DNA of 64,000 bases from Periplaneta americana (Eukaryota > Arthropoda > Insecta > Blattodea > Blattidae), in assembly GCF_040183065.1 (NCBI RefSeq), contig NC_091119.1, positions 61,056,892 to 61,120,891 of the forward strand. The letters run 5' to 3'. Each line of letters begins with the position of its first letter. Within the stretch, counting starts at the first letter, position 1. Both the position numbers and the translations under genes were made by a program. The notes under the pieces were generated by a model. It worked only from the letters and a program-made list of their open reading frames with translations. It was not told the DNA's origin and searched no databases. Shown one piece after another: positions 43,680-54,739 of this stretch.

Positions 43680-44200
43680 ATCGAGTGCTTTTAAAATATT
43701 CCATGTGAATTTAGGAAGTGTGCCACATGCACGAAACAAAAGACCAGTAACACTCCACTGACTAGTGGGAATGTTATATTTCTCACTTAGGTACGGGATG
43801 CAGGACTCATAGATGGATCTCTTCTCCTCATCAACGTGCTGTGTCTCCAGGGCATCCCTCTCAAACCAGAGTGTAGGATGAAGAACTATTCCCTTAGATT
43901 GAGTACTGTGGCTGGCTACAATATCTGCTCTTCTGTTCGAATCTAAGGATGAAACACAGTAGATCTCCTCATGTACCTCCCATCCACTATGCTTGAGGAC
44001 ATGAGCAATATCGGTCCTGGCCTTATGATGTCAATTGTTGCGCAGCAGCTCCGTTTTTTGACAGAATCCCAACACGTGACCAAGAGTTTCTGTCTCATTG
44101 GAGCCGAAATGGCGACAATGGGTTGTTTTGAAACTTTTGCCGGGAGGAATAAATTAGGTGTGAACCAGGTGCTGCCTAAAGTGGACTTAGACAAAATTCA
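43680..44200 (-). mobile_element. R2-like LINE, copy C, 3' coding fragment
   Basis: Reverse strand gives TTHCRHFGSNETETLGHVLG and C (zinc knuckle), HHKARTDIAHVLKHSGWEVH, NRRADIVASHSTQSKGIVLH, YESCIPYLSEKYNIP and VTGLLFRACGTLPKF. The endonuclease-like Asp after IIx is His here (VLHPT where kin have IIDPT) and GARGT is ACGT, so the domain is inactive. Truncated upstream at about 44200. Confidence 0.7.
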
Positions 44201-44603
44201 AGCTACAGGAGAGCGGTCATTTTTTGTGTTAAGGCTGCACATATTAGCCAGAACCTCAATCAGAGTCCAGTTACATATATTGTAGATTCTATTCCAATTT
44301 CAACTAAAGAATGTGAATGAACATTATTGTAATGAACGATATCTATAGTAACAAAAGGAATACTATTCTAGTAAAAGAATTCTTAGGTCTTTGTTCTTAA
44401 AAAGTGTTAGCTACCAGTATCAGAGTTTACTTTGTTGCCTTATGTACAATTGTGGCTGCGATCTGGAAGGAGGTGTGCGGAGGAGACTGCATGACGAAGA
44501 AGTAAACTTGGAAAAGAAGTGCAGAACGAGTCCGTATGGAGTCTAGTCTGACCAAGGAGATTTCAACAGTACCCCCTAAAATTTCTTTCCAACTACAGCA
44601 CTG
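44201..44603. other. Non-coding with a repeat-E-like word
   Basis: TAGCCAGAACCTCAATCAGAG at 44246-44266 also follows repeat E at 39551. Nothing else recognised. Confidence 0.4.

Positions 44604-44647
<44 letters not shown>
44604..44647. repeat. (TA)n microsatellite, insertion target of the next LINE
   Basis: About 22 TA units. The right flank of the following LINE is again (TA)n (45750-45765), as expected if the LINE inserted into the tract. Confidence 0.9.
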
Positions 44648-44649
<2 letters not shown>

Positions 44650-44651
<2 letters not shown>

Positions 44652-45741
44652 TTGTTATGGGGGCCATACAGTACATAAACAACACTAGATGTCTAATGGA
44701 GGAAGCTAAACATTGTTTGAACAGCCTTCAAATCGATGAAACTGAACACCTAACTTCTACGAGAGGAGTAATAAACACCAGAAAAATTAGGACCGAATTA
44801 CGCCAGCGAGAGTACAACGCATGGTGCAACTTACCTCAAAAGGGAAAAGGCGTTATTCTGTACAGTGAATTCACTCCCTCTAACAAATGGATAACTAAGC
44901 CCGATGGAATGACTAGCGGTGAATGGAAGGAGGCTATCAAGATGACTGCCAACGTAAGCGCTGTAAGAGCCATACCCGGTAGGTCTCAGGACAACCACTG
45001 CGGGTGATGCCTCAGTGAGATAGAAACCCTTGGACATGTCCTGGGAGCCTGCCCTTATGGCGAAACATTGCGTATACATAGGCACCATGCAATTAGAACT
45101 AAATTGGCTGATGCCCTTAGAAAACTAAAATACACCATCTATGAAGAAGTCCACGGAATCCCCCGACAATGGCAGTAACAGGCGAATTGACATAATCGCC
45201 ATAAGCGAATCCCTGTCTCAGGATATGATAATCGACCCCACCATCAGGTTTGAAACGTACAAAGGACAGCGCGAAGACATACATGAGGAGAAACGAGCAA
45301 TTTACGTTCCAACCATCCCGTATTATAAAGATAAATACCAACTTCACAATATCAGTGTTACGGGATTGATGTTTGGAGCAAGAGGAACGATACCCAACTT
45401 CTCTTCTAAAGTCTGTAAGACCCTAGGACTGCACAAATCTTTTCTGAATGAACTGGCCCTCCTCATAATTAGTCAGTCAAACTTTTACGGAACCATGTAT
45501 ATGGACTCTAATTCAGTGTATGGAAAAAATTGACGCACCATTATCATTTTTCTTTTTCCTTCTTAGCTTTCATTGATTCTTTACTTGAAATTTTTTTTCT
45601 TCTGTAAACTGCCATTGTTTGTTTGTGTATTTGTTTGCCTTTTTTCTTACTCTTTTAGCTCTCATCATCTATTTGTTCTTGTTTTGTATGCTTTGTCTAA
45701 TGGCAGCCTCTGATTTGAGGAAGCTGCGATAAATAAATAAA
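44650..45741 (+). mobile_element. R2-like LINE, copy D, 5'-truncated
   Basis: Begins in the region before the zinc knuckle and ends with 3' untranslated sequence, TTTGTCTAATGGCAGCCTCT, and a short A-rich tail ATAAATAAATAAAAA. Flanked on both sides by TA repeats. Confidence 0.75.
44657..45533 (+). pseudogene. R2-like endonuclease region, one frame shift
   Basis: Frame 1 (44657-45007) has INTRKIRTELRQREYNAWCN, EWKEAIKMTANVSAVRAIPG and CG, a stop, CLSEIETLGHVLGAC. Frame 2 (45141-45533) has NGSNRRIDIIAI, DMIIDPTIRFET, EEKRAIYVPTIPYYKDKY and VTGLMFGARGTIPNFSSKVC. The knuckle is C-x2-C-x7-H-x4-C. In the endonuclease the R-I-D ... x14 ... D spacing fits the PD-(D/E)XK core with Pro replaced by Ile. 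One shift near 45165 and one stop at 45005-45007 are the main breaks. Confidence 0.75.
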
Positions 45742-46767
45742 AAAAAAATATATATATATATATACATATATGGAAACGTACAATTTTTTTAATGAACCAT
45801 ATGAGAAAGAGAAAATGTCGTGTGCCTGAGTTTTGTACACGGAGATCTGAACTACCTTAGATCATCTCTTGCTGTTTTTAATATATTTGCTTTGATATTT
45901 ACAAACACATTATGGTTCTCTTCTATAGTGCTGGAATCCAAACCATATATGAAAGAATGGTTGAAAAAAACACAAAGTTCTCCAGATATATACTAAGGAT
46001 TCATTAAGATATGTTTGCTTCTACTGTGAGAGTTTCGTGAGATATTCTTTAACTCAAGTGTGTTTTACATTTAAAGGGGAAAAAAAAATTCTTCACTTCT
46101 TTAACATGAAAACATGCATTAACTTAAATTATGATCGGAGGGATAGAGAGGGGAGAGCAAAATACATTTCAAGTGAGAAAATGAAAATAAGGCGGGGGGG
46201 GGGGGGGGGGAGGCATTTGATCAAGAAAAAAATTACCATGACAGCACTGTATATATGGCTAAGCTAAATGATCTTCCTGATTATTATAAATATATGTCAC
46301 TCACATTGAATGTTGAACAGAATTGCAGTGTACAAAATTAATACCAAAGGAAAGAGAAATTCTCAAAGTTTATGTTGAACTACCTCACGACTATAATATG
46401 GACTGTTTGCAAGCAGGATGATACTGGTATGATAAAAAAATGGCTGCCATCAAAAGTAGAAGAGCTTTCAGTGTCCTGGATCTGCACTTTCACAGGACTA
46501 TTATCATGTGAAATTGGAGTTTCTGAAAGAATTTGTGTCATAGTCCCTATTGGGCAATTAATTCATAAGTGGTATTCCGAATTTAAGGATAATTGCTGCA
46601 CTTGTAAGAGAAAGTCAACCAGCCACTCATTAGCAAATGAAGAAACATGGAAGCTTCACACACAGCCTGTGAAAATCCACTGTGAGATGTAGCATGGAGC
46701 TTGGTATCCTGCAGAAGTGTGTGTGTCAGATTCTACTTAAAACATTTGTAATTTATTTTTATTTTTG
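45742..46767. other. Low-complexity and unrecognised sequence
   Basis: Contains a G run (46194-46210) and a 106-codon forward frame (46372-46692, ...SCEIGVSERICVIVPIGQLI...) that I do not recognise. Its proximity to the Tc1-type piece suggests one decayed element, but this is not shown. Confidence 0.35.
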
Positions 46768-47150
46768 CAGGCTCTGAAGCCAGACGACAATGTGTTTCAA
46801 TGTTCTTTCTGTGTAAGTATGCCAAGTATGCAAACTGTAATAGAAATCAATGGCTTTGCAGAATCTTTAGTGTTCATTGATGAAGCCACCTTCCCCTATC
46901 AAGTGAGGTTAAGAAACATAGTGTCAGGATCTGGGGGATGGAAAACCCACAAGCCATTAACATGCACATGCATGACTCCTTTAAAGTGTTCTGTGCAACA
47001 CCCCATGAGAAGATGTACAGTCCCTTCTTTTTTACTGCAATTACGATCACAGGAAGTCTGTACCTAGACATGTTAGAAGTTAGAGTAATGGCTTCTGCCA
47101 CAGCTGGAAGAGAACAGTCCCAGTTTTATCTTCCAATAGGAAATTGCAGT
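46768..47150 (+). pseudogene. Tc1/IS630-like transposase fragment
   Basis: First frame: QALKPDDNVFQCSFCVSM, FAESLVFIDEATFPYQ (F-x-D-E-A-T-F carries the second catalytic Asp). After a shift near 46930: MENPQAINMHMHD, FKVFCATPHEKMYSPFFFTA and ITGSLYLDMLEV. The G-P-F-F-F...T-G-x-x-Y-L-D-M-L block is standard in insect Tc1-like DDE transposases. First and last catalytic residues are missing. No termini found. Confidence 0.75.
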
Positions 47151-47660
47151 TACTGACTACCATGCATGATTGTGTTGGCCTCCATGTTCAGCAACCTGAT
47201 GCTCTGTGATTTTTTTTACCACTAGCCATGTTTGATCTGCATGTATTACAGCAACCATTGCAACATTCGATCATGCTAAGCTGCAGTGTGCCTCGCAGGA
47301 ATGCAACCACAGGCTGGTTGTAATGTACTGAAACAAAACTTAGAATTCCTCTTTCCATCTATACCAGTATTGTGGATTTGAATTTCATTAAATGTGGGTA
47401 ATATGGTAATATGTGTTTATAATCGAGAAGAAATCATTTAGCCCAGCCTTATACGCACAGACACATAATACCGTACATAATATATTGCACTCCTAGCATA
47501 ATACTGTTGTAACTGCCGAAAATTGAATTTTGAGTTACAGGCAGTTTTCTAATCTTTATTTAACCCTCTATCAAACAGTAGAACTGTCGAATCTCGAAGT
47601 TCAAGGGCAAAGTCTGCAGGACTCATACTGATACTTGATAATTCTTATTTTTCTACGACT
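47151..47660. other. Non-coding, nothing recognised
   Basis: May include the 3' remainder of the Tc1-like element. Confidence 0.45.
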
Positions 47661-47673
47661 TTGAAATGTTTAT

Positions 47674-47936
47674 TTTATTTTATTTTTTTATTGGGTTATT
47701 TTACGATGCTGTATCAACATCTGGGTTATTTAGTGTCTGAATGAAATGAAGGTGATAATGCCGGTGAAATGAGTCTGGGGTCCAGCACCGAAAGTTACCC
47801 AGCATTTGCTGATATTGGGTTGAGGGAAAACCCCAGAAAAAACCTCAACCAGGTAACTTGCCCCGACCAGGATTCGAACCCGGACCACCTGGTTTCGCGG
47901 CCAGACGTGCTGACCGTTACTCCACATGTGTGGACC
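47674..47936 (-). repeat. SINE-1 (tRNA-derived), full length
   Basis: 13-bp duplication TTGAAATGTTTAT (47661-47673 and 47937-47949). Reverse-orientation copy with A/T-rich tail at the left and head at the right (AGACGTGCTGACCGTTACTC). Confidence 0.92.
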
Positions 47937-48268
47937 TTGAAATGTTTATCTTGCATTTCTTCAAAACTAACTTTTGGTAGTTATGACAGTATTATTTTAA
48001 GAGTGCAGTATTGTCGCGTGCCTGTAAAAACGTGTGTGGCCCAAAGTCAGTTTTACAGGAGAGTGGAAAAACTTCACAGAACTTTTGTGTTCATATCGCT
48101 GTGATAAAGCATTGTTATTTTAGCAACAATGCAAATACATATATCAACTTTCAGATAATTAAAATTCGCCGCCTGCTCATGCAATGTTTCCCCCCCCCCC
48201 CCAGAAATGTAAATTTATTTTAGTATAGGTTGCAAAATGGACCCCTGCCTTTTACAAGATGTATGTAA

Positions 48269-48415
48269 AAAATTTTGTTTTATTTAACAACACTCGCAAC
48301 TGCTGAGGTTATATCAGCGTCGCTGATGTGCTGGAATTTTGTCCCGCAGGAGTTCTTTTACATGCCAGTAAATCTATTGGCAGCGCTATACCAGCTCCAC
48401 CAACCAGGCCGACTA
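48269..48415 (-). repeat. SINE-2 copy with internal deletion
   Basis: 10-bp duplication ATGTATGTAA (48259-48268 and 48416-48425). The uninterrupted site is seen in LINE-J copy 2 near 57396-57410. A central piece is missing between AAATCTATT and GGCAGCGCTATA. Confidence 0.88.
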
Positions 48416-48803
48416 ATGTATGTAATATTGTATGTGATTCAGTATAACAAAAAAGATAATTTACATTCAAACATTTTCACCAAAAGTGAAGTTTAGTGTT
48501 TTACAAGAAATCATTCATTCATTTTTTCTTTTCTTTTTTGTTCTGACATTTAAATACGAGAAATGGCTAAGTTATTGATCAGTGGATTTGGATGTGTTCT
48601 TACAAGTTTTATATACGGTACTTGTCTCTGATACTTCAATATAATCATTAAATAACATTACATTTAATGACTCATTTAATTGACAGTTACTGATATGATA
48701 GTCTGTTCCCATAATTGTCCTACATACTGATCTTTGTATTCTATCCAGTCTTTTAATATGACGTATATGAGCATTTGACCAAATTTCACAGGCATATAGC
48801 ATA

Positions 48804-49447
48804 TGAGGCATTCAGAGCTAAAGTGGATCAAGTCACAAATTTTCATAAATTGAGTTTAATTCATTTTCTGATTATCTGAAGTTGGATCTTTTCCGAGCAG
48901 TAATGGATCAAGTCTTAATTCCAAGCATTCGCCAGTAGGTGACACCAGTCACTTTTGGCTCAGATTATTTGTTCACAATGTTCTGAGCCAAAGCGTTGCA
49001 TCAATTAGCATCACAATTGTTTACATTTTATAAATCTAGAATGGAGCAATAAAATTATTGCTAGTGAAATTAGATAATCCACTAGCTCAGTTGGTAGAGC
49101 AGCTGGCTACGGACTGGAAGGTCCGGGGTTCGATCCCAGGTGGTGACAGGATTTTTTCTCGTTGCCAAACTTTCAGAACGGCCCCGAGGTTCACTCTGCC
49201 TCCTATAAAATTGAGTACCGGGTCTTTCCCGGGGGTAAAAGGTGGTCAGAGCGTGGTGCCGACCACACCACCTCATTCTAGCGCCGAGGTCATGGAAAGC
49301 ATGGGGCTCTACCTCCATGTCCCCCAAGTGCCTTCATGGCATGTTACGGGAATACCTTTACCTTTTACTAGAGCAAGTTAACTTTAAGTCTTATTATCTC
49401 GAAATTACGTATCATGGACTTGATCCACTTTAGCTCTGAATGCCTCA
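48804..49447. mobile_element. MITE with perfect 31-bp inverted repeats, TA target
   Basis: Ends are identical for 31 bp (48804-48834 and 49417-49447 inverted), starting TGAGGCATTCAGAGCTAAAG. TA on both sides (48802-48803 and 49448-49449). It interrupts LINE-J copy 1 between VLLY and PHMLYACE, a junction intact in copy 2 (VLLYTCLIRSYMSYTCEIW). Internally AGTGGATCAAGTC recurs in degenerate form (ATGGATCAAGTC near 48902). Probably Tc1/mariner-derived. Confidence 0.85.
49079..49370 (+). repeat. SINE-3 (tRNA-derived) inside the MITE
   Basis: A box TAGCTCAGTTGGTAGAGC, B box GGGTTCGATCCC (here GGGGTTCGATCCC), body with ACCGGGTCTTTCCCGGGGGT and TGCCGACCACACCACCTCAT, ending TACCTTTACCTTTTA. I recall this family as very common in cockroaches. 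Confidence 0.85.
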
Positions 49448-51245
49448 TATATATATGTATAATAAAACTTTGACTCTACGACAGATGTGACTTTTGAAGA
49501 GAGGATATAGCAGCATGAAAAGAAAAGCTCCGTCTCTGATTAAATTTATATGTTGTTTGTAAGTCAATCTTCTATCGAGGTAAACATCAAGACATTTTAC
49601 AACCGAATTAAAAGATGTGTTTTGTTTTTGGACTCTGAGTTCCTCTGATAAGTGTGGATATCTTTTAGTGAAACCACTGCTTGTGGCTTAGTTCCATTAA
49701 TCTTTATTCACCGTTTCATAGACCATTGTGTAAGCAAATTAAGAGCTGCTTGCATTTGTTGACAGGCAAAAATAATAATATAATGTCTGGTGTAGAGAAG
49801 TGTATCGTCTGCATAAAGCATATGTAAGCATTCAGGTTTCATTGGAAGATCTTGTACATAAATGGAGTACAAAGTAGGCCCAAGAACACATCCTTGAGGA
49901 ATCCCAGCTTCAATGGTTCGAGAACTTGAAAAAGATGATCCACACTAAAATGTGAAGGTTCTGTTATATAAATATTTAGCAATGAATTAGATATAAACAT
50001 TAGCTATGTTAAGTTTAAGAAGTTTATATAAAAGCTCATCGTGCCAGTGTCAAAAGCTTGCTCAATGTCAAGAAAAGTAGCAACTGTATGCTGTTGATTG
50101 AAGCCATCTTGAATATATGACATGAGTATGAAAAACTGTTTTTTAGTACTGTGTAGGTTTCTGAAGCCAAATTGAGGAGCGTTTTTGCAAAAGTTGATAG
50201 ATGCAGAAATTTTCGAAAATGAGTTATATATGGATATCGTATGTTTTCTAGCTTCGGCATCGACCTATGAACTCGGATTTAGCATAACTTGATTCATACC
50301 ATATTTACAAACCAAACTTTCCAGGTTTTTTCAAAACTTGATAGATGCTCGAGTCCTTATTTGAAATATGTGCAGGGTCAAATAAAACAGTTTTCAGCAT
50401 AGTATTTCAGACAACTTACTTTTATTAGGGTTGCCGGCAGAAGTGGAATGCTGTTATTTTGTCGCCTAGTGTTAAATCACTGAGATGGAAGCTATTTGTT
50501 TTTCCCTCCCTCCCCAAACTAAAGCTGCACTGTTTAGGATTACTCTCATAACTGTAAATCACTGAGGCGAAAACTATTTATCTATTTCTCCCACTCAACT
50601 TGCCAGTGAAGTATCGAATATAAAGTGAAATACATTTCAAAACATTATTCATTCATGAGTGCCTTCAGACGTTTTTAAGTAAGTGCGTTTTCCAATGTTG
50701 TGATATTCTAGTTAGTTTCTGTGTGTGAATAATGGATCCAGGAGATGAAATGATCATGATTCAAGAAGTAGTGGGTGGGTGGTAGGAAATCCAGAATTAA
50801 AGAGAAGAGTCCTCGTACAGGGAAGAGTAAAATAAAGGAGCATGAACCGAATATAAAATGCTCTCATGGACTTGAAAACTCTTCTTCCAACCCAAAAGCT
50901 AAAGGAAGTAAGCAGTGTAAAGTGGCAAAGTTAACCTTTGATGACATTAGTGCATTTCACAATAAATTTAAGACTTTATGCAAAATAGATCAGGACAAAT
51001 TACTTATTAAGTTCATGACCATCACATCACCAAAGCGTAGGGTGGTGAATACCGAGTCTTCAAAAAGAAAACAAAGTGTGTCAATTAAATACAGTATCAG
51101 GAAAACAGATGGACACATAATCCCTGTTTGTGCGTCAAGTTTCCAAGGCATAACTGGTTTCTCAAAGGATCGATTGTCTCTTCTGGCAAATAGATTCTAT
51201 TCAAAGGACAGTCACCAAGGGAAAATAGAGGAGGAAATACTGCAG

Positions 51246-51251
51246 GTAAGA
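51246..51251 (+). promoter_or_regulatory. 5' splice site of the DUF7869-like gene
   Basis: CTGCAG followed by GTAAGA after an open exon, just where family-like coding ends and 32 bases before the LINE-A tail. The matching acceptor is hidden by the LINE. Confidence 0.55.
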
Positions 51252-51279
51252 AGCATGAGAATCTTACAATACTTACTTA

Positions 51280-53262
51280 CTTATTGGCTTTTAAGGAACC
51301 CGGAGGTTCATTGCCGCCCTCACATAATCCCGCCATTGATCCCTATCCTGAGCAAGATTAATCCAGTCTCTACCATCATATCCCACCTCCCTGAAATCCA
51401 TTTTAATATTATCTTCCCATCTACGTCTCGGCCTCCCCAAAGGTCTTTTTCCCGCTGGCCTCCCAACTAACACTCTATATGCATTTCTGGATTTGCCCAT
51501 ACGTGCTACATGCCCTGCCCATCTCAAACGTCTGGATTTAATGTTCCTAATTATGTCAGGTGAAGAATACAATGCGTGCAGCTCTGCATTGTGTAACTTT
51601 CTCCATTCTCCTGTAACTTCATCCCTCTTAGCCCCAAATATTTTCCTAAGAACCTTATTCTCAAACACCCTTAATCTCTGTTCCTCTCTCAGAGTGAGAG
51701 TCCAAGCTTCACAACCATATAGAACAACCGGTAATATAACTGTTTTATAAATTCTAACTTTCAGATTTTTTGACAGCAGATTGGATGACAAAAGCTTCTC
51801 AACCGAATAATAACAGGCATTTCCCATATTTATTCTGCGTTTTAATTTCCTCCTGAGTGTCATTTATATTTGTTACTGTTGCTCCAAGATATTTGAATTT
51901 TTCCACCTCTTCGAAGGATAAATCTCCAATTTTTATATTTCCATTTTGTACAATGTTCTGGTCTCGAGACATAATCATATACTTAGTCTTTTCGGGATTT
52001 ACTTCCATCCCTATCGCTTTACTTGCTTCAAGTAGAATTTCCGTATTTTCCCTAATCGTTTGTGGATTCTCTCCTAACATATTCACGTCATCCGCATAGA
52101 CAGGAAGCTGATGTAACCCATTCAATTCCAAACCCTCTGTGTTATCCTGAACTTTCCTAATGGCATATTCTAGAGCGAAGTTAAAAAGTAGAGGTGACAA
52201 TGCATCTCCCTGCTGTAGCCTGCAGTGAATTGGAAAAGCATCAGATAGAAACTGGCCTATACGGACTCTGCTGTATGTTTCACTAAGACACATTTTAATT
52301 AATCGAACTAGTTTCTTGGGAATACCAAATTCAATAAGAATATCATATAAAACTTCTCTCTTAACCGTGTCATACGCCTTTTTGAAATCTATGAATAACT
52401 GATGTACTGTACCCTTATACTCCCATTTTTTTCTCCAATATCTGTCGAATACAAAAAATCTGATCAACAGTCGATCTATTACGCCTAAAACCACACTGAT
52501 TATCCCCAATAATTTCATCTACATATGGAGTTAATCTTCTCAAAAGGATATTCGACAAAATTTTATACAACGTCAACAGAAGTGATATTCCTCGAAAGTT
52601 ACTACAGTTAGTCTTGTCGCCCTTCTTAAAAATAGGTACGATTATGGACTCCTCCCATTGTTCTGGTACAATTTCCTTTTCCCAAATTGCAAGTACAAGT
52701 TTATAAATTTCGCTAGATAATGAGCTTCCACCCTCTTGTATTAATTCTGCTGGAATTTGATCAATACCTGGAGACTTTTACTTTTTCAGATTTTCTATTG
52801 CAATTTCGACTTCAAAAAGTGTGGGTTCCAGTATAAATGGCTCAGCAGTTTGTATTTGAATTTCGTCCCGATCATTTCTATTTGGCCTATGTATATTTAG
52901 TAGTTGCCCAAAATAGTTTTTCCATCTGTTCAAGATTGAATGAGAGTCTGCCAGCAAGTCACCATTCTCATCCTTAATCACGTTTACCCTTGCCTGATAT
53001 CCGTTTTTAAATTCCTTTATACCCTTATATAAATCTCGAATATCTTTATTCTTACTATTTGTTTCTACCTCATTCAGTTTTTCCTTCAAGTAATCTCTCT
53101 TTTTATTCCCAAGTGTACGACTTGCTTCCTGTCTTTCATTGAAATAATTATCTCTGTTCTCCTCAATTGGATCCTGTAAGAATTTCAATTTTGCCTGTTT
53201 CCTTCTATCTACTACAATGGAACAATCTTCATCAAAACTTGGGACTACTTGAGACTTGCTCA
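51280..53262 (-). mobile_element. LINE-A, 5'-truncated, inserted in the DUF7869-like gene
   Basis: Reverse orientation, TAAG tail at 51280 (ACTTACTTACTTATTGGC). Reverse frames: 53262-52778 ([30 protein letters not shown]), 52518-51799 ([31 protein letters not shown]) and 51863-51291 ([35 protein letters not shown], ending RVP). At least four shifts or stops separate them. It reaches slightly further 5' than the copy at 13458. The boundary with exon 2 at about 53262 is approximate. No duplication seen. Confidence 0.88.
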
Positions 53263-54739
53263 CTCTCGAAGTATAAACATATATTTTATAGTTATTTCAA
53301 CCTGTCATTTAAAACTCCACATACCGATTCCTGCTCAACCTGCAAGACATGCCTATTCCAAATAAAGGCAGAGACAGACTTGGTGAAAAAAAATGAACTC
53401 AGGACCCAATATATATTACATAAACTCCATGCAGACAAGTTTTACAAAATTATGAAAGATGATAATCCAGAAGTGATAAAGATATGTTTTGACTTGCAAC
53501 AAAATCAACCTTTACCGAAATTATCAGTGAGCGAAGTGTTCTACGCAAGACAAGTATGGCTCTACAACCTTTGTGTTATGATACATTCAAAGACACAAGA
53601 AATTAAGGACATTTCATTCTATACTTGGTTGGAGACCCAGTCATCAAGGGGATGCAATCAAGTCACATCTGCGTTGCTAGATTTTTTATTTAATCTAGAA
53701 AAAAAATCCGCAACTAATGCCCCTTCCACCATTCATCTGTTTTCTGATTCTTGTGCCAGTCAGAACAAGAATAGCATTATGATGGCAACCCTCACGGCTT
53801 TTTTCGGAGCAAAGCAGTATATTTACTCGCATTATTCATTTCTTTCCGATACGCAGTCATAGTTATATGGCTCCAGATCGTGTTTTCGGAACAATAGAAA
53901 ATGACTACAGGAGAGTGGAAGACATATTGACTCCCAATGGCTACCACAAAATACTAGAAAATCATGGCACAGTCAAGAATCTCAACAAGGACTGGAAAAA
54001 CATAGACTTAAAGTCGAGTGCTCAAAAGGTGTTAAGATCGACACTGCCATTTAAGATGGCCCCACAGCGAGTGATCACTTACAGTAAAACTTCTGGAAAA
54101 CATTGTAACAGGGGCAGCTTTCGAAGGGGGGCTGCGGAGCTGCAGCACCCCCAGACGTTTGTGGCTCTTGTCTCGTTTTATGTTGTCAAATACATTTATT
54201 ATACAGTCTCATTTAGCGGCTCGAATTTTTTTTAAATTTCGCTCTCATTGACATGCACGCAATCGTTAGTGAAGTCACTTCCTCCCCTGGAGCTGCCAGT
54301 CTCGTCTCGGATGCTTTGCGCGTAGTTTTACCCCTCCCCCTGCTAGCCCCTCGCTATGAATCCAGAGTTTCCAGGCACTGCAAAATTTGCAGCAGTTTGT
54401 CAGTAGCGCGCAGTTTTAAATACATTTTCTTTAATGTTGTGAGTATAACAAGTGCAACAATGTTTAATTCTGTACAATATTTATAGTCTATTCAATTCAG
54501 TACCTTAACAATTCAGGAGAAATGTGAAATTAAGTGCCCATCAGTTGAATCTCATAATGGAAAGAGCCGCTAAACAAAATAGCCTACAAAGCCCGTATTT
54601 TTTTTTTTGCTGATTTATCCAGTATCCCTGCTTTCTTCTCTCGATATCCACACAGTCTGTATTAGATTAATGTGTTTCAAAGACAATTCCATCAGCTGGG
54701 GCAACAAGATGGAGTTTTAAAATAAGAACAGTAAATGTT

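Larger units (their letters stand above)
48190..50173 (-). mobile_element. LINE-J (jockey-like), copy 1, 3' part
   Basis: Reverse strand from 50173: FGFRNLHSTKKQFFILMSYI, VATFLDIEQAFDT (catalytic Asp region), PSHFSV...KLGFLKDVFLGL, DRRLTYKQHINLIRDGAFLF, then after a MITE (48804-49447) PHMLYACEIWSNAHIRHIKR and 3' untranslated sequence ending at a G run (C run 48190-48202 on the + strand). Its 5' part lies beyond the DUF7869 element, at 56610-57327. SINE-2 (48269-48415) and the MITE interrupt it. Frames are broken by many stops. Confidence 0.8.

Noticed and set aside
50775..51470. 231-codon frame as one protein
   Set aside because: Only the first 157 codons belong to the DUF7869-like exon. After the GTAAGA donor the frame runs into antisense LINE-A.
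53167..53862. 231-codon frame as one protein from its first codon
   Set aside because: The first 30 or so codons are antisense LINE-A. The DUF7869-like part starts about 53263.
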